64,000 nucleotides of DNA from Falsiroseomonas tokyonensis (GCF_019024325.1 NZ_JAFNJS010000012.1:1-64000), one strand, 5' to 3'; counted from the first letter of the stretch, positions 8,786-21,687 are shown. The notes: generated by a model from the letters alone, not told the origin. Made by a program: numbers and translations.

Positions 8786-9337
8786 ATGCGCGAACCCCAG
8801 AGCGTAACGAATTCGGAACAGAAGCCGGCGCAAGTGGGCGCTGTCCGAGCGGAGAGCCTCTTGCAGCCATTCGCGGCGCTGCGGAGCGAGATGGATCGGC
8901 TGTTCGACAGCTTCTGGCGCGGGATCGGGGCGGGCGGCGCGGCACGCCGCGCCGAGGCCGATCCGCAGCCGCTCTGGGGATTCGAAAGCGGCTTCGGCCT
9001 CGCGGTTCCGGCCATCGACGTGCTGGAGGCGGAGAAGGAATTCCGTATCAAGGCGGAGTTGCCGGGAATGGATGCCAACGACGTGGAACTCGCGCTTTCG
9101 GACGGCGTGCTGACGATCAAGGGAGAAAAGAAGGACGAGCACGAGGAGAAGACCGAGAACTATCGTTTCGCAGAGCGCCGCTTCGGTTCCTTCCGTCGTT
9201 CCTTCCAGCTTCCTCGTGGCATCGACCACGCGCGCGTCGCGGCGAGCTTCGACAAGGGCGTGCTGACGGTGACGCTGCCCAAGACGGCGGACGCAGCCGC
9301 GCAGCAGCGCAGGATCGACATCAAGCAAGGTCCGTGA
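8786..9337 (+). CDS. Hsp20/alpha-crystallin small heat-shock protein
   Basis: 183 residues, longer than usual because of a 75-residue N-terminal arm ([19 protein letters not shown] is typical of bacterial class A Hsp20). The alpha-crystallin domain runs from [21 protein letters not shown] to GVLTVTLPK. It is an ATP-independent holdase that keeps denatured proteins soluble. It sits 43 bases before a groEL paralogue, which could refold its clients, and behind a FixK-type box. HspX in the DosR regulon is the mycobacterial counterpart in role. Confidence 0.94.
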   Translation: MREPQSVTNSEQKPAQVGAVRAESLLQPFAALRSEMDRLFDSFWRGIGAGGAARRAEADPQPLWGFESGFGLAVPAIDVLEAEKEFRIKAELPGMDANDVELALSDGVLTIKGEKKDEHEEKTENYRFAERRFGSFRRSFQLPRGIDHARVAASFDKGVLTVTLPKTADAAAQQRRIDIKQGP

Positions 9338-9380
9338 TCACCGGCCACCAGGCAGGAACAACATTCGAACGGAGGTGGTC

Positions 9381-11000
9381 GTGCCAGCCAAGCAGGTTCT
9401 GTTCCGCTCCGCGGCGCGGGAGAAAATCCTGCATGGCGCGGGGGCGCTGGCCGATGCCATCCGGGTGACGCTCGGGCCGCGGTCGAAATCCGTGCTGATC
9501 CAGAAGCACTGGGGCTCACCCATCATCTGCAACGATGGTGTGACCATCGCCAAGGAGTTCGAGCTGAAGGACGCCGAGGAGAATCTCGGCGCGCAGATGC
9601 TCCGGCAGGCCGCCGAGAGGACCGGCGATGCGGTGGGCGACGGGACGAGCACTGCGACCGTGCTGGCCCATGCCATCCTGGCCGACGGCATCCGCAACGT
9701 CGTCGCCGGGGCTAGCGCCGTGGAGTTGAAGCGCGGACTGGATCGAGCGACACGCGCGGCAGTCGAAGCGCTTCAGAGCCTGTCTCGTCCCGTCAAGACC
9801 CGCCGCGAGAAGGCACAGGTCGCCACCATCTCCGCCCATAACGACCCGGCGATCGGCGAGCTGGTGGCCGATGCGATGGAGCGGGTCGGCAATGAGGGCG
9901 TCATCACCGTCGAGGAGTCGAAGACGACGGAGACGACGCTCGAAGTCGTGGAGGGCATGCAGTTCGACCGTGGCTTCGTCTCGCCCTACTTCGTCAGCAA
10001 TGCCGAGCGCATGGAGGCTGAGCTCGAAGACGCGTTCGTGCTGCTCGCCGACCAGAAGATCCGCACCCTGACCGACCTGCTGCCGGTGCTGGACCAGGTG
10101 GTGAAGGCGGCCCGCCCGTTGCTCGTGGTGGCGGAGGATGTGGAGGCCGAGGCGCTGGCGACGCTGATCGTCAACCAGCTGCGCGGCGGGCTGAAGAGCT
10201 GCGCCGTGAAGTCGCCCGGCTTCGGGGACCGCCGCAAGGCGATGCTGCAGGACATCGCAGTGCTGACCGGCGGCATGGTGATTGCCGAGGAGATCGGCCT
10301 GAAGCTGGACGCCGTGCGCCTGCCGCAACTCGGCCGCGCGAAGCGCATCGTGGTGGACAAGGAAAACACGACCATCATCGGCGGCGCCGGCGACCGCGCA
10401 GCGATCGAGGCCCGCACGAAGGAGATTCGCCGCGAGATCGAGAAGGCGACCAGCGACTACGACCGCGAGAAGCTGCATGAGCGCCTCGCAAAGCTGGCGG
10501 GCGGCGTAGCGGTGATCCGCGTCGGCGCGCCGGCGGAGCCCGAGATGAAGGCAAAGGAGGCGCTGGACGACGCGATCAGCGCCACCAAGGCGGCGGTGGC
10601 AGAAGGCATCGTCCCCGGCGGTGGGCTGGCCCTGCTGCGCTGCATCGAGGCGCTGGCACCGGTGGAAGCCGAATGCCAGGGGGACGAGCGCACTGGCGTG
10701 CAGATCCTGCGCCGCGCGCTGGAGGCGCCGGCGCGCCAGATCGCCGAGAACTCCGCGGCCGACGGCGGTGTGGTGGTGGCCCGCATGCTGGAGGGCGCCG
10801 GCAACCGCGGCTTCGACGCAGCGCGCAAGGAATATGTGGATCTGGTCGAGGCCGGCATCATTGACCCGACCAAGGTGGTGCGGGTGGCGCTTGAGAATGC
10901 CGTCTCCGTCGCGAGCGTGCTGCTGCTGACCGAGGCCACGATGACCGAGTTGCCCGAGCCGCCCAAGGTGCGCCGCGAGCAGCCCGACCTGCCGCTGTGA
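9381..11000 (+). CDS. groL: GroEL-type chaperonin paralogue, no GroES neighbour
   Basis: 539 residues from GTG at 9381, six bases after GGAGG. Chaperonin landmarks present: [46 protein letters not shown] and the ATPase segment [23 protein letters not shown]. It is clearly GroEL but differs from housekeeping forms ([19 protein letters not shown] at the start; [12 protein letters not shown]) and its C-terminus ends [15 protein letters not shown], without the Gly-Gly-Met tail that lines the cavity. No groES lies nearby. Probably an accessory, stress-specific chaperonin working with the adjacent Hsp20. Confidence 0.95.
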   Translation: MPAKQVLFRSAAREKILHGAGALADAIRVTLGPRSKSVLIQKHWGSPIICNDGVTIAKEFELKDAEENLGAQMLRQAAERTGDAVGDGTSTATVLAHAILADGIRNVVAGASAVELKRGLDRATRAAVEALQSLSRPVKTRREKAQVATISAHNDPAIGELVADAMERVGNEGVITVEESKTTETTLEVVEGMQFDRGFVSPYFVSNAERMEAELEDAFVLLADQKIRTLTDLLPVLDQVVKAARPLLVVAEDVEAEALATLIVNQLRGGLKSCAVKSPGFGDRRKAMLQDIAVLTGGMVIAEEIGLKLDAVRLPQLGRAKRIVVDKENTTIIGGAGDRAAIEARTKEIRREIEKATSDYDREKLHERLAKLAGGVAVIRVGAPAEPEMKAKEALDDAISATKAAVAEGIVPGGGLALLRCIEALAPVEAECQGDERTGVQILRRALEAPARQIAENSAADGGVVVARMLEGAGNRGFDAARKEYVDLVEAGIIDPTKVVRVALENAVSVASVLLLTEATMTELPEPPKVRREQPDLPL

Positions 11001-11660
11001 CCGCACGCCGCCGCGTGCTGATCCTCGGCGCGGCGGGGCGCGACCCCCAGGACTTCAACCTGCTCTATCGCGACGATCCGGCCGTGGCGGTCGTGGCCTT
11101 CACCGCCGCGCAGAGCCTCGGCCATCGCTGCCCGCGTTGCTCCAGCACGGCGTGGACCAGGTGGTGTTCGCCTGCAGCGACGTCTCGCAGGCGCATGTCA
11201 TGCGACGCCCCGCGGTGGCGCTGACCGCCGGGCGCATTTCGCGCTGCTCGGGTCGCGGCGCACCATGCCGCCCGCGCGCCTGCCCGTGATCGCGGTCTGC
11301 GCGGGGCGAAGCGACCGAGGCAAGTCGCAGACCATGCGCTGGATCGCGGAACGGCGGCGCGCGCACGGCTTGCGCCTCGGCGTGGTCGGCACCCGCTGCC
11401 CTTTGACGACCTCGCGCGCCAGGCCGTGCAGTGATCCGCCAGCCTGGCAGAGGTGGATGCGCAGCGCCGATATCGTCCTCGTCGCCAAGGCCAATGCGGC
11501 GCCAGAGGCGGATGTGTGGCGGGTGATGGCGGCGGCGCGCCAGCTCGACCCGGTCGCCGCGCTGCTGCGAACTGCCTCCCGCGTGACGCTGCCCGATGCC
11601 GAAGCGGTGGCCCGACCAGCCGGCGCACGCTTGATCTGCATCATGGCAGCGACGCGCTGA
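10997..11660 (+). pseudogene. Broken cyclic 2,3-diphosphoglycerate synthetase-like GTPase
   Basis: The ATG overlaps the groEL stop. The first frame gives [39 protein letters not shown], then shifts; a second frame continues HGVDQVVFACSDVSQAHVM; a third gives LPVIAVCAGRSDRGKSQTMRW and later DIVLVAKANAAPEADVWRV. Read together they follow the order of cDPG-synthetase-like P-loop proteins, with the P-loop Gly replaced (SDRGKSQT) and large central deletions. Several frameshifts mean no full protein can be made. Confidence 0.8.
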
Positions 11661-11700
11661 CGCTGTGAAGCTGCACGAACCGAGGGGGGAGCCAGCAGCC

Positions 11701-13512
11701 ATGAACCCGCCCGTGCCTTCCCCGTCCGGCAATGCGGCACCGCTTGGCGGGCATGCCCGGATCGTGAAGCCCGTCGCGGGGGGGCGGGTTCCGCCGAACC
11801 TCGCCGACTATGCCGCCACCTGTCGTGACTTCAATTGGCCGGCCGCCCGCGCCCTGCTGGACGGGCTGCCGGGCGGGCGCGGCCTCAACATCGCGCATGA
11901 GGCGGTTGACCGCCATGCCGCGGGCCCGCGCGCCGACCGCGCTGCGCTGCGCTGGATCGGGCGTGGGCGGCATCGCGTCTTCACCTGGCGTGAGTTGCGT
12001 GACGAGACCAATCGCGTCGCCAACATGCTGCAGGTGCTCGGGCTCGAACACGGCGCGCGGGTCTTCGTGCTGGCTGGGCGGATCCCGGAACTCTACCTCG
12101 CGGTATTGGGCGCGCTGAAGGCGCGCTGCGTGGTCTGCCCGCTCTTCTCCGCCTTCGGACCGGAGCCGATCGCCATGCGGCTCGAGATCGGCGAGGCCGA
12201 CCTGCTGATCACCACCGAGGCACTCTACCGCCGCAAGGTGGAGGCGCTGCGCCACCGGCTGCCGCGGCTGCGGCATGTGGTGCTGGTCGGGGAGGCGGGC
12301 GCCACGACCGAGCTGCCCGGCACGCTCGACTGGCAGCGCCTGATGCAGGCAGCGGGCACGGCGTTCACCATCCCGCCCACCGACCCCGAGGACATGGCGC
12401 TTCTGCACTTCACCAGCGGCACGACCGGCCGGCCCAAGGGCGCCGTTCATGCGCATCAGGCGGTGGTGATGCACCATGTCACCGGCCGCTACGCGCTGGA
12501 CCTCCACCCTGACGACATCTTCTGGTGCACCGCCGATCCCGGCTGGGTCACCGGCACCAGCTACGGGATCATCGCGCCGCTGACCAACGGCGTGACCAAT
12601 CTGGTGGTGGAGGCCGAGTTCGACGCCGAGACCTGGTACGAGGTGCTGGAGCGCGAGCGCGTCAGCGTCTGGTACACGGCGCCGACTGCAATCCGCATGA
12701 TGATGAAGCTCGGTCGCGCGGCGCTGGCTGGCCGCGACCTCTCGGCACTGCGCTTCATGGCGAGCGTCGGCGAGCCGCTGAACCCCGAGGCGGTGCTCTG
12801 GGGCGTCGAGGCTTTCGGCATGCCTTTCCACGACAATTGGTGGCAGACCGAGACAGGCGGCATCATGATCGCCAATTACGCGGCGATGGATGTGAAGCCC
12901 GGCTCGATGGGCCGGCCGCTGCCCGGCATCACAGCCGCCATCCTGCGCCGCGACGAAGCCGGCGGGGTCGACGAGGTAACGCGGCCGATGATCGAGGGCG
13001 AGCTGGCGCTGAAGGCCGGTTGGCCCTCGATGATGCGCGGCTACCTCCGGGAGGAGGCGCGCTACCGCAAATGCTTCGCGGGCGAATGGTACCTCACCGG
13101 CGACCTCGCGATGCGAGACGAGGATGGCTATTTCTGGTTCATCGGGCGCGCCGACGATGTCATCAAATCCTCTGGCCACCTGATCGGCCCCTTCGAGGTC
13201 GAGAGCGCCCTCATGGAGCATCCGGCGGTGGCGGAGGCCGCCGTGATCGGCAAGCCCGATCCGATCGCCGGCGAGATCGTCAAGGCCTTCGTCGCGCTGA
13301 AGCCGGGCCATGAGGCGAACGAGGCGATGCGCCGCCAATTGCTCGGCCATGCGCGCACGCGGCTCGGCGCCGCCGTGGCGCCGAAGGAAATCGACTTCCG
13401 CGCCAACCTGCCCAGGACACGCAGCGGCAAGATCATGCGCCGGCTGCTGAAGGCCCGCGAGCTTGGCCTGCCCGAGGGCGACATCTCCACCCTCGAAAGC
13501 GACGAGCGATGA
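11701..13512 (+). CDS. Acetyl-CoA synthetase-like AMP-forming acyl-CoA ligase
   Basis: 603 residues. ANL-superfamily landmarks: [13 protein letters not shown] (ATP loop), [40 protein letters not shown] and the C-terminal catalytic lysine region [11 protein letters not shown]. It activates acetate or a related short acid to acyl-CoA through an acyl-adenylate. The WWQTETGG motif favours acetate or propionate. The gene overlaps the E1alpha gene by ATGA, so it leads a five-gene operon (ligase, E1alpha, E1beta, E2, acyl carrier protein). I start at 11701 after a G-rich site; an upstream GTG at 11665 is possible. Confidence 0.92.
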   Translation: MNPPVPSPSGNAAPLGGHARIVKPVAGGRVPPNLADYAATCRDFNWPAARALLDGLPGGRGLNIAHEAVDRHAAGPRADRAALRWIGRGRHRVFTWRELRDETNRVANMLQVLGLEHGARVFVLAGRIPELYLAVLGALKARCVVCPLFSAFGPEPIAMRLEIGEADLLITTEALYRRKVEALRHRLPRLRHVVLVGEAGATTELPGTLDWQRLMQAAGTAFTIPPTDPEDMALLHFTSGTTGRPKGAVHAHQAVVMHHVTGRYALDLHPDDIFWCTADPGWVTGTSYGIIAPLTNGVTNLVVEAEFDAETWYEVLERERVSVWYTAPTAIRMMMKLGRAALAGRDLSALRFMASVGEPLNPEAVLWGVEAFGMPFHDNWWQTETGGIMIANYAAMDVKPGSMGRPLPGITAAILRRDEAGGVDEVTRPMIEGELALKAGWPSMMRGYLREEARYRKCFAGEWYLTGDLAMRDEDGYFWFIGRADDVIKSSGHLIGPFEVESALMEHPAVAEAAVIGKPDPIAGEIVKAFVALKPGHEANEAMRRQLLGHARTRLGAAVAPKEIDFRANLPRTRSGKIMRRLLKARELGLPEGDISTLESDER

Positions 13513-14495
13513 GCACGAAGGTCCATCTCGACCGTGCGCACGGTCTGCTTCTGCTGCACCAGATGCTGCGGATACGCCGCTTCGAGGCGAAGTGCGCTGA
13601 GCTCTACCAGGCGCAGAAGATCCGCGGCTTCCTGCATCTCTATGACGGGCAGGAAGCCGTCTCGGTCGGCGTGATGCAGGCGCTCGGCCCGGCGGACGCG
13701 ATCGTCGGCACATATCGCGAGCATGGCCAGGCGCTCGCCCGCGGCGTGCCGATGGGCCCGCTGTTGGCCGAGATGTTCGGCAAGCTGGAAGGCTGCTGCC
13801 GCGGACGCGGCGGCTCGATGCACATCTTCGATCGGGCGCGGCGCTTCCTCGGCGGCAACGCCATTGTCGGCGGGGCGATTCCGCTCGCGCTTGGCGTCGC
13901 GCTGGCCGATCGAATGCAGGACCGCCCTGCGGTGAGCGCCTGCTTCTTCGGCGAGGGCGCGGCCGATGAGGGCGAGTTCCACGAGAGCATGAACCTCGCC
14001 GCCCTCTGGCGCCTGCCGGTGCTCTTCGTCTGCGAGAACAACCTCTACTCGATGGGCACGCCGGTTGGGATCGCGGAGGCGGAAACTGCCATCTGGCACA
14101 AGGCCGCCGCCTACCGCATGGCGGGTGAGGCGGTGGACGGCATGGACCCGGTGGCGGTGGAGGTCGCCGCCCGCCGCGCGGTTGAACGCATCCGCGCCGA
14201 GTGCGCGCCCTACCTGCTGGAATGCCGCACCTACCGCTTCCGCGCGCATTCGATGTTCGACGCGCAGCTCTACCGCACCAAGGAGGAGATCGAGGCCTGG
14301 CGCGCGAAGGATCCGATCCTGCGCTTCCGCGACTGGCTGGAGCGCGCCGGCCACCTGCATTCCGGCGATATGGCGCGCCTGGAGACGGAGGTGGAGGCGG
14401 AGGTCGCCGCCGCCGTCGCCTTCGCCGAGGCCGGCACCCTGGAGCCGGTCGAGGATCTTGAGCGCTTCGTGACCATGGAGGAGGTGCCGCAATGA
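13509..14495 (+). CDS. pdhA: 2-oxoacid dehydrogenase E1 alpha (pyruvate/acetoin type)
   Basis: 328 residues, as in two-subunit E1 enzymes. Seen: [21 protein letters not shown], the substrate/TPP region [13 protein letters not shown] and [10 protein letters not shown], and the TPP motif beginning [17 protein letters not shown] and ending NN (GEG replaces the more usual GDG). It decarboxylates a 2-oxo acid and with E1beta loads the acyl group on E2 lipoate. The sequence fits both pyruvate and acetoin dehydrogenases; the ligase and ACP neighbours favour pyruvate/acetyl metabolism. ATGA overlaps on both sides. Confidence 0.92.
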   Translation: MSTKVHLDRAHGLLLLHQMLRIRRFEAKCAELYQAQKIRGFLHLYDGQEAVSVGVMQALGPADAIVGTYREHGQALARGVPMGPLLAEMFGKLEGCCRGRGGSMHIFDRARRFLGGNAIVGGAIPLALGVALADRMQDRPAVSACFFGEGAADEGEFHESMNLAALWRLPVLFVCENNLYSMGTPVGIAEAETAIWHKAAAYRMAGEAVDGMDPVAVEVAARRAVERIRAECAPYLLECRTYRFRAHSMFDAQLYRTKEEIEAWRAKDPILRFRDWLERAGHLHSGDMARLETEVEAEVAAAVAFAEAGTLEPVEDLERFVTMEEVPQ

Positions 14496-15486
14496 GCACC
14501 ACCGCGCCGCCGCGCACCACCTATCGCGAGGCCTGCCGCCAGGCGATCCGCGCGGCCATCCTCGCCGATCCGCGCGTCTTCCTGATGGGCGAGGATGTCG
14601 GCCGCTACGGCGGCTGCTACGCGGTGACCAAGGGCCTGCTGGAGGAGCTGGGCGAGGCACGGATCCGCGATACTCCGCTTTCCGAAAGCGCCTTCGTCGG
14701 CGCGGGCATCGGCGCGGCGATCGCCGGGATGCGCCCGATCGTCGAGGTCATGACCTGCAATTTCAGCCTGCTCGCGCTCGACCAGATCATGAACAACGCC
14801 GCGACCATCCCGCACATGTCGGGCGGCCAGTTCGCCGTGCCGCTGGTGATCCGCATGGCGACCGGTGCCGGCCGCCAACTGGCGGCGCAGCACTCGCACA
14901 GCCTGGAGGGCTGGTACGCGCACATCCCCGGCCTGCGCATCCTGGCGCCAGCGACCATTGAGGATGCGCGCCACATGCTGGCCGCCGCGCTGGACGACCC
15001 CAACCCCGTTCTGATCTTCGAGCACATCATGCTGTACAACATGGAGGGCGAGCTCGATCCCGCCGTGCAGGGCGTGGACATCGCGAAGGCGCGGCTGCGC
15101 CGGCCCGGCCACGACGTTACGCTGGTCACTTATGGCGGCAGCCTATTCAAGACGATGGCGGCCGCCGAGACGCTGGCCGCGGAAGGCATCGAGGCGGAGG
15201 TGATAGACCTGCGCGTGCTCCGTCCGCTGGACACCGCGACCATCATCGAGAGTGTCGGCCGCACCCGCCGGGTGGTGATCGTGGATGAGGGCTGGCGCGC
15301 CGGCTCGCTTGCTGCCGAGGTGGCGATGCGCATCATGGAGGAAGCCTTCTTCGAGCTGGACGCGCCGATCCGCCGCGTCTGCTCGCGAGAGGTCCCGATC
15401 CCCTACGCCGCCCATCTGGAACAGGCGGCCCTGCCGCAGCCGGAGACGATCGCCGCCGCGGCGCGCGGGCTGGTGAGGCCGTCAGC

Positions 15487-15490
<4 letters not shown>
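14492..15490 (+). CDS. pdhB: 2-oxoacid dehydrogenase E1 beta
   Basis: 332 residues. Typical E1beta features: [62 protein letters not shown] and the C-terminal transketolase domain [15 protein letters not shown] and [12 protein letters not shown]. It pairs with E1alpha to form the TPP-binding heterotetramer. It shows no N-terminal lipoyl extension of the kind some alphaproteobacterial PdhB proteins carry, which separates it from the likely housekeeping enzyme. Overlaps both neighbours by four bases. Confidence 0.94.
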
Positions 15491-16634
<1,144 letters not shown>

Positions 16635-16638
<4 letters not shown>

Positions 16639-16880
16639 CGCGGGACGAAATTCTGGCGCTGGTCGCCGACATCCTGGGCGGCATCGCACCGGAAGCCGAT
16701 ATCGCGACGGTTCCGGGCGATGCGGACCTGCGCGATGCGCTGGACCTGGATTCCATGGACATCCTGAACTTCGTCGCCGCCTTGCACGAGCGAACCCGAC
16801 GCCCCATTCCCGAGGCGGACACGCCGCGGCTGGTGACCCTGAATGGCGTGGTCGCCTACTTCCAGACTGCCGGGCCCTGA
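16635..16880 (+). CDS. Acyl carrier protein
   Basis: 81 residues, start overlapping the E2 stop (ATGA). The phosphopantetheine site is ALDLDSMDILNF (S40). Length and acidity fit the ACP family. Being the last gene of a ligase-E1-E2 operon is unusual: it suggests that acetyl or another short acyl group made by the complex is moved to a dedicated carrier. It could also be a carrier for the upstream ligase. No ketosynthase or phosphopantetheinyl transferase is nearby. Confidence 0.88.
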
Positions 16881-17369
16881 CGCGGAGCGTGCCATGCCCA
16901 TGCACCGGACTGCGCGGTCGCATGAGGGCTTCGACACGCGGCCGCCCCGAGCCGGCCGCGGGAGGCCTGCGGCAGCCATGTCCGGCACTCTACCTGCCGG
17001 GCGCCTTCATCCTGGCAGACCTGGCCGAGTTCGTCTGGTCCGCGAGCCAGCAAGGCGCGACGCCGGCCCAGCCGAAATCCTGCAATGCTTCAGCGTCACA
17101 CCGCGACGCCGTCGTGCCCGCCGGTATCAAGGCCCCGCGGCCCCGCCGACATGGTCCCCGTCGCCCCGCCCGCGCCCGCCGCAGCTGGCTCCAATCCGCT
17201 CGTCGGGCTCGTCCCGCATCTCGCGGTTCGAAGACCAGGCGCGCCTTCGGCCTGAACCATGGCTGGATCTGACGATGGCCACGCCGACGCGACTGCGCGG
17301 TAGCCGCCGCACATCCGACGGGAATTCTCGCCGCGCGTCAGTAAAGCGTGGCAAGCTGCCGCCGCCCCG
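16881..17369. other. 489-base gap, no supported gene
   Basis: Open frames on both strands are arginine- and proline-rich, have no recognisable domain and overlap one another. I see no tRNA, palindrome or insertion end. It separates the PDH-type operon from the ABC transporter operon and probably holds the latter's promoter. Confidence 0.5.
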
Positions 17370-18131
17370 ATGACGAGGATGGATGGCGCAGTGCCCTCGG
17401 CCGGCGATCCCCCTGCAACCGGCGGCGCGCCGCCGATCTTCGTCGCGCGCGCGCTCTGCAAGAGCTATGGCAGCGGCGAGGCCGCCGTGCATGCGCTGCG
17501 CGACCTCGACCTCGACATCCTGCAGGGCGAGTTCGTGGTCCTGATCGGCCCCTCCGGATCCGGCAAGTCGACCCTGCTGAACATCCTCGGCGGGCTCGAC
17601 ACGCCGAGTTCCGGCCGCGCGGCCTGGCGCGACCATGAGCTGGCCGGGGCGGACGAGGCGGCGCTGACCGCCTATCGCCGCGAGCATGTCGGCTTCGTCT
17701 TCCAATCCTACAACCTGATCCCGAGCCTGACCGCGCGCGAGAATGTCGAGCTGGTGGCCGAGATCGCGCGTGACCCGATGCGCGCCGAGGAGGCGCTGGC
17801 GCTGGTCGGCCTTTCGCACCGGCTCGGGCATTTCCCCGGCCAGCTCTCGGGTGGCGAGCAGCAGCGTGTCGCGGTTGCGCGCGCCATCGTGAAGCGTCCG
17901 GACGCGCTGCTCTGCGACGAACCGACCGGCGCGCTCGACGTCGAGACCGGCAAGCTCGTGCTCTCGGCCATCTCGCGGGCCAACCGCGAGGTGGGCGCGA
18001 CGACGGTGGTCATCACCCACAATGCGGCGATCGCGGGTATGGCCGACCGTGTGCTGCACATGGGGGGCGGGCGCATCGTGGCGATCGAGGCCAACCGCCG
18101 GCGCCTATCGCCCGAGGAGCTGGTCTGGTGA
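17370..18131 (+). CDS. ABC transporter ATPase, LolD/MacB type
   Basis: 253 residues. Walker [16 protein letters not shown] loop [14 protein letters not shown], signature [15 protein letters not shown], Walker [13 protein letters not shown] and the H-loop VVITHN are all intact. The length and the [11 protein letters not shown] pattern place it with LolD/MacB/DevA ATPases that power FtsX-like permeases. It overlaps the permease gene by four bases (GTGA). The set ATPase, permease, membrane fusion protein is a tripartite exporter. Confidence 0.94.
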   Translation: MTRMDGAVPSAGDPPATGGAPPIFVARALCKSYGSGEAAVHALRDLDLDILQGEFVVLIGPSGSGKSTLLNILGGLDTPSSGRAAWRDHELAGADEAALTAYRREHVGFVFQSYNLIPSLTARENVELVAEIARDPMRAEEALALVGLSHRLGHFPGQLSGGEQQRVAVARAIVKRPDALLCDEPTGALDVETGKLVLSAISRANREVGATTVVITHNAAIAGMADRVLHMGGGRIVAIEANRRRLSPEELVW

Positions 18132-20488
18132 GCATGCTGGACCGCAAGATGCTGCGCGACGTCCTGGCGCTGCGCGGCCAGGTCCTCACCATCGCGCTGC
18201 TCATCGGCGCCGGCGTCGCGGTGCTGGTGATGTCGGTCGGCACCTTCCTCTCACTGCGTGGGGCGCAGCAGACCTTCTATGCGCAGAGCCACTTCGCCGA
18301 GGTGTTTGCCGAGGTGAAGCGGGCACCACGCACGCTGCTGCCGCAGATCGCCGAGATCCCGGGCGTGGCTATCGTCGAGGGGCGCGTGACCGGCGAGGCG
18401 CGCGTGGACTGGCCGGGTGCTGAGGTGCCGGTCGCCGGCCGCATTGTCTCCCTGCCCTTGGCCGGCGGGCAACCGGCGTTGAACAGGCTGCGGCTGCTGG
18501 TCGGACGCCTGCCGGAGCCGACACGGCACGAGGAGGCGGTGATCCACGCCGCCTTCGCGGAAGCCCGGCGCGTGCGTCCGGGGGAGGAGATCGCCGTGAT
18601 CCTGAACGGAAGGCGCCAGAGCTTCCGCATTGTCGGCATCGCCCATTCGCCGGAATTCGTCTTCACCTCCCGCCCCGGCAGCCCGCTGCCGGACGACCGC
18701 GGCTATGTGCTGCTGTTCGTCAACGAGACTGCGGTGGCACGCGCCTTCGACATGCAGGGTGCCTTCAGCGAGCTGGTGCTGACGCTGGCCCCAGGTGCCT
18801 CGGAACCCGCGGTGATCGCCGAGCTGGACCGGCTGCTGCAGCCCTGGGGCGGCCGCGGCGCCCATGGCCGGCGCGACCAGCCCTCCCACCGCTTCCTCGA
18901 GGATGAACTGGCCGAGCAGCGCACCTTGGCGGTGACCGTGCCGCTGATCTTCTTCGGCATCGCCGCCTTCCTGCTCAACGTGGTGCTCGGCCGGATGGTG
19001 GAGGCGCAGCGCGAGCAGGTGGCTGCGCTGAAGGCGCTCGGCTATCCATCGTTCCCGATCGCGGCGCATTACGCGAAGTTCGTCGCCGTGGTCTGCGGGC
19101 TCGGCGCGGCGCTTGGCGTCGCGGCTGGCGCCTGGATGGGCGAGGGGATGCTCGGCAACTACCGCCCCTTCTTCCGCTTCCCCGAGATGCCCTATCTGCT
19201 GCCGGCCTGGCTGCCGCTGCTGGCGGCGGCGGCAAGCTTCGCCTTCGCGCTGCTCGGCGTGCTGGCGGCGCTGCGGCGGATCCTGCGCCTGCCCGCCGCC
19301 GAGGGGTTGCGCCCGCCGCGCCCGGCCGCGCTCGGCGCCGGGGCGCTCGGCAGCGTCGGCGGCAGGCTCAGCGCCCGGGCGAAGATCCCGCTGCGCGGCC
19401 TGCTCGGCCGCCCGATCCGCACCGGTCTCACCATGCTTGGCATCGCGCTGGCGGTGCCGATGGTGGTGCTCGGCCTGTTCTGGTGGGACGCGCTGGACAG
19501 CATGGTCGCGCTGCAATTCGACCGGATCGAGCGCGGCGACGCCTTCGTGGCGCTGACCGACCCGCGGCCCGCCCGCGCCGTGCGGGAGATGGCGCGCCTG
19601 CCCGGCGTGCTCGCCGTCGAGGGCCAGCGCATCGTGCCGGTGCGGCTGCGCGCGGCGCAGCGCAGCCACCTGCTCGCCCTGAGCGGCCTGCCGGAGGGGG
19701 CCACGCTGCGGGTGCCGCGCGACGCCGACCTCCGCCCGGTGCAGATCCCGCGGGAGGGGGTGGCGCTCAGCCGCCGGCTGGCCGAGCGGCTCGGCGTGCG
19801 GGAGGGCGACCGGGTGCAGGTCGAGGTGCTGGAAGGCGCGCGCCGCAGCCACGACCTGCCCGTGGTGGCGCTGGTCGAGGACATCATCGGACTCACCGCC
19901 CTGATGGAGATCGGCGCGCTCAACCGGCTGCTGCGCGAGGATGATCTGATCTCGCATGTCGCGCTGCGCGTGGACCCCCTCGCGGCGCAGGCGCTGTGGC
20001 AGCTTCTGGCGGAGCGGCCGCGCGTCGCGGCCACCAGCGTGAAGGCGGTGTGGCTGCGGGTGTTCGACGAGGTGATCGCCCGCATGGTGCTGACCAGCGC
20101 GGTAATCCTGACCGGCTTCGGGATCATCATCGCGGTCGGCGTGGTGTACAACAGCGCCCGCGTGGCGCTGCAGGAGCGGGGCTGGGAGATGGCGAGCCTG
20201 AGGGTCCTCGGCTTCACGCGGCAGGAGGTGGCGCGCCTCCTGCTGGGCGAACTGGCGGTCGCGGTCCTGATCGCGGTGCCGCTCGGCCTGGCGCTGGCGC
20301 AGGGCTTCGTCGCGCTGATACTCGGCGCACGCAACAATGAGAGCTTCGACATCCCGGCGACGATCAGCCCGGCGACCTTCGCCACGGCGGCCCTAGTGGT
20401 GCTGGGCGCCGCGGCGGCCAGCGCCATTGTCGTGCGGCGGAGGATCGACCGGCTCGACCTCGTCGCCGCCCTGAAGGCGAGGGAGTGA
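18128..20488 (+). CDS. FtsX-family ABC permease, duplicated
   Basis: 786 residues from GTG at 18128, preceded by GAGGAG. Two FtsX-like halves: a helix near residue 20, a periplasmic domain, three helices near 270-430, a second periplasmic domain at about 460-650 and three helices to the end ([20 protein letters not shown]..). It ends VAALKARE, a common terminus in this family. Likely moves a hydrophobic or peptide substrate from the inner membrane to the periplasm in a mechanotransmission style. The substrate is unknown. Confidence 0.9.
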   Translation: MSMLDRKMLRDVLALRGQVLTIALLIGAGVAVLVMSVGTFLSLRGAQQTFYAQSHFAEVFAEVKRAPRTLLPQIAEIPGVAIVEGRVTGEARVDWPGAEVPVAGRIVSLPLAGGQPALNRLRLLVGRLPEPTRHEEAVIHAAFAEARRVRPGEEIAVILNGRRQSFRIVGIAHSPEFVFTSRPGSPLPDDRGYVLLFVNETAVARAFDMQGAFSELVLTLAPGASEPAVIAELDRLLQPWGGRGAHGRRDQPSHRFLEDELAEQRTLAVTVPLIFFGIAAFLLNVVLGRMVEAQREQVAALKALGYPSFPIAAHYAKFVAVVCGLGAALGVAAGAWMGEGMLGNYRPFFRFPEMPYLLPAWLPLLAAAASFAFALLGVLAALRRILRLPAAEGLRPPRPAALGAGALGSVGGRLSARAKIPLRGLLGRPIRTGLTMLGIALAVPMVVLGLFWWDALDSMVALQFDRIERGDAFVALTDPRPARAVREMARLPGVLAVEGQRIVPVRLRAAQRSHLLALSGLPEGATLRVPRDADLRPVQIPREGVALSRRLAERLGVREGDRVQVEVLEGARRSHDLPVVALVEDIIGLTALMEIGALNRLLREDDLISHVALRVDPLAAQALWQLLAERPRVAATSVKAVWLRVFDEVIARMVLTSAVILTGFGIIIAVGVVYNSARVALQERGWEMASLRVLGFTRQEVARLLLGELAVAVLIAVPLGLALAQGFVALILGARNNESFDIPATISPATFATAALVVLGAAAASAIVVRRRIDRLDLVAALKARE

Positions 20489-20490
20489 GG

Positions 20491-21687
20491 ATGCGGAAAC
20501 TGCTCCGCCGCGCGCTGCTCGCGCTGTTCCTGCTGCTCGCCGCGGGCGGCGGCCTGTTCCTGGCCTTCCGCCCGGTGCCGGTGCCTGTCGAGACGGAGAC
20601 GGTCACGCGCGGCCGCTTCGAGGCCGTGGTGGAGGAGGATGGACGCACCCGGGTCCGCGCACGCTACATCCTGTCGGCTCCCGTCGCCGGGCGGGTCATG
20701 CGGCTCGGCCTGCGCGCCGGCGACACGGTGGCGCGGGACAGCCTGGTGGCGGAGATTCTGGCCGCGCCCTCGGCACTGCTCGCCCCCCGCGCGCGACGCG
20801 AGGCGGAGGAGCGCGTCGGCGTGGCGGAGGCCATGCTGCAGCAGGCCAGCATCCTGGTGGAGCGGGCCGCCGCCCAGCAGGTCCAGGCCGAGGCGGACGC
20901 CGCAAGGATGCGCGCCCTGCAGGCACGCGGCGCGGCGCCGTTGCAGCAGCTTGAGCGCGCCGAACTGGCGGAGCGAACGGCCGCGCGGGACATGCTGGCG
21001 GCCGAACGCAGCCGCCACGCGGCCGAGCACGAGCTGGACCAGGCGCGCGCCCTGCTCGCCTCCGCCGATGTGCCGCCGGATTTCCCAGAGCGCCACGAGG
21101 TGCGCGCGCCGGTGGCCGGGCGCGTGCTGCGCGTGCTCCAGGAGAGCGAGGCGGTGGTCGCCACTGGCACGCCGCTGCTCGAACTCGGCGACCCGGCGGA
21201 GCTGGAGGTTGTGGTGGACGTTCTGACCATCGAGGCGGTCGGCATCGCCCCGGGCGCCCGGGTGATCATCGAGCGCTGGGGTGGGCCGGAGCCCCTGGAG
21301 GGCCGCGTCCGGCTGGTCGAGCCGGGAGCCTTCACCCGGGTCTCCGCCCTTGGCGTCGAGGAGCAGCGGGTGTGGGTGGTGATCGACCTGCTGGACCCGC
21401 AAGAGCGCCGGGCCGCGCTCGGCGACGGGTTCCGCGTGGATGCGCGGATCACGGTGGAAGCGGTGGACGACGCTCTGCTGGCACCGGTGAGCGCGCTGTT
21501 CCGGCGCGGCGAGGGCTGGGCCGTCTTCGTCGTGCAGGATGGGAGGGCGCGCGAGCGCCCGGTCGAGGTCGCCAGGCGCGGCGCCCGCAGTGCCATGATC
21601 GCCGCCGGCCTCGCAGCCGGGGAGAGCGTGGTGCTGTTTCCGCCGAGCTCGTTGCGTGAGGGGACGCGCATCGCCCGGGCGCAATAG
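20491..21687 (+). CDS. HlyD-type membrane fusion protein
   Basis: 398 residues. One N-terminal membrane anchor (LLRRALLALFLLLAAGGGLFLAF), a split biotinyl-lipoyl domain (RARYILSAPVAGRVMRLGL and VRAPVAGRVLRVLQ), a coiled-coil hairpin rich in Ala/Glu/Arg at about 100-200 and a beta-barrel domain. It links the permease to an outer-membrane channel, none of which is encoded nearby. The ATG at 20491 follows the permease stop by two bases. Confidence 0.9.
   Translation: MRKLLRRALLALFLLLAAGGGLFLAFRPVPVPVETETVTRGRFEAVVEEDGRTRVRARYILSAPVAGRVMRLGLRAGDTVARDSLVAEILAAPSALLAPRARREAEERVGVAEAMLQQASILVERAAAQQVQAEADAARMRALQARGAAPLQQLERAELAERTAARDMLAAERSRHAAEHELDQARALLASADVPPDFPERHEVRAPVAGRVLRVLQESEAVVATGTPLLELGDPAELEVVVDVLTIEAVGIAPGARVIIERWGGPEPLEGRVRLVEPGAFTRVSALGVEEQRVWVVIDLLDPQERRAALGDGFRVDARITVEAVDDALLAPVSALFRRGEGWAVFVVQDGRARERPVEVARRGARSAMIAAGLAAGESVVLFPPSSLREGTRIARAQ

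Noticed and set aside
11641-14520. A 959-codon open frame on the minus strand across the acyl-CoA ligase and E1alpha genes
   Set aside because: It is the antisense shadow of two well-supported genes in high-GC DNA; its product is Arg/Pro/His-rich with no domain.
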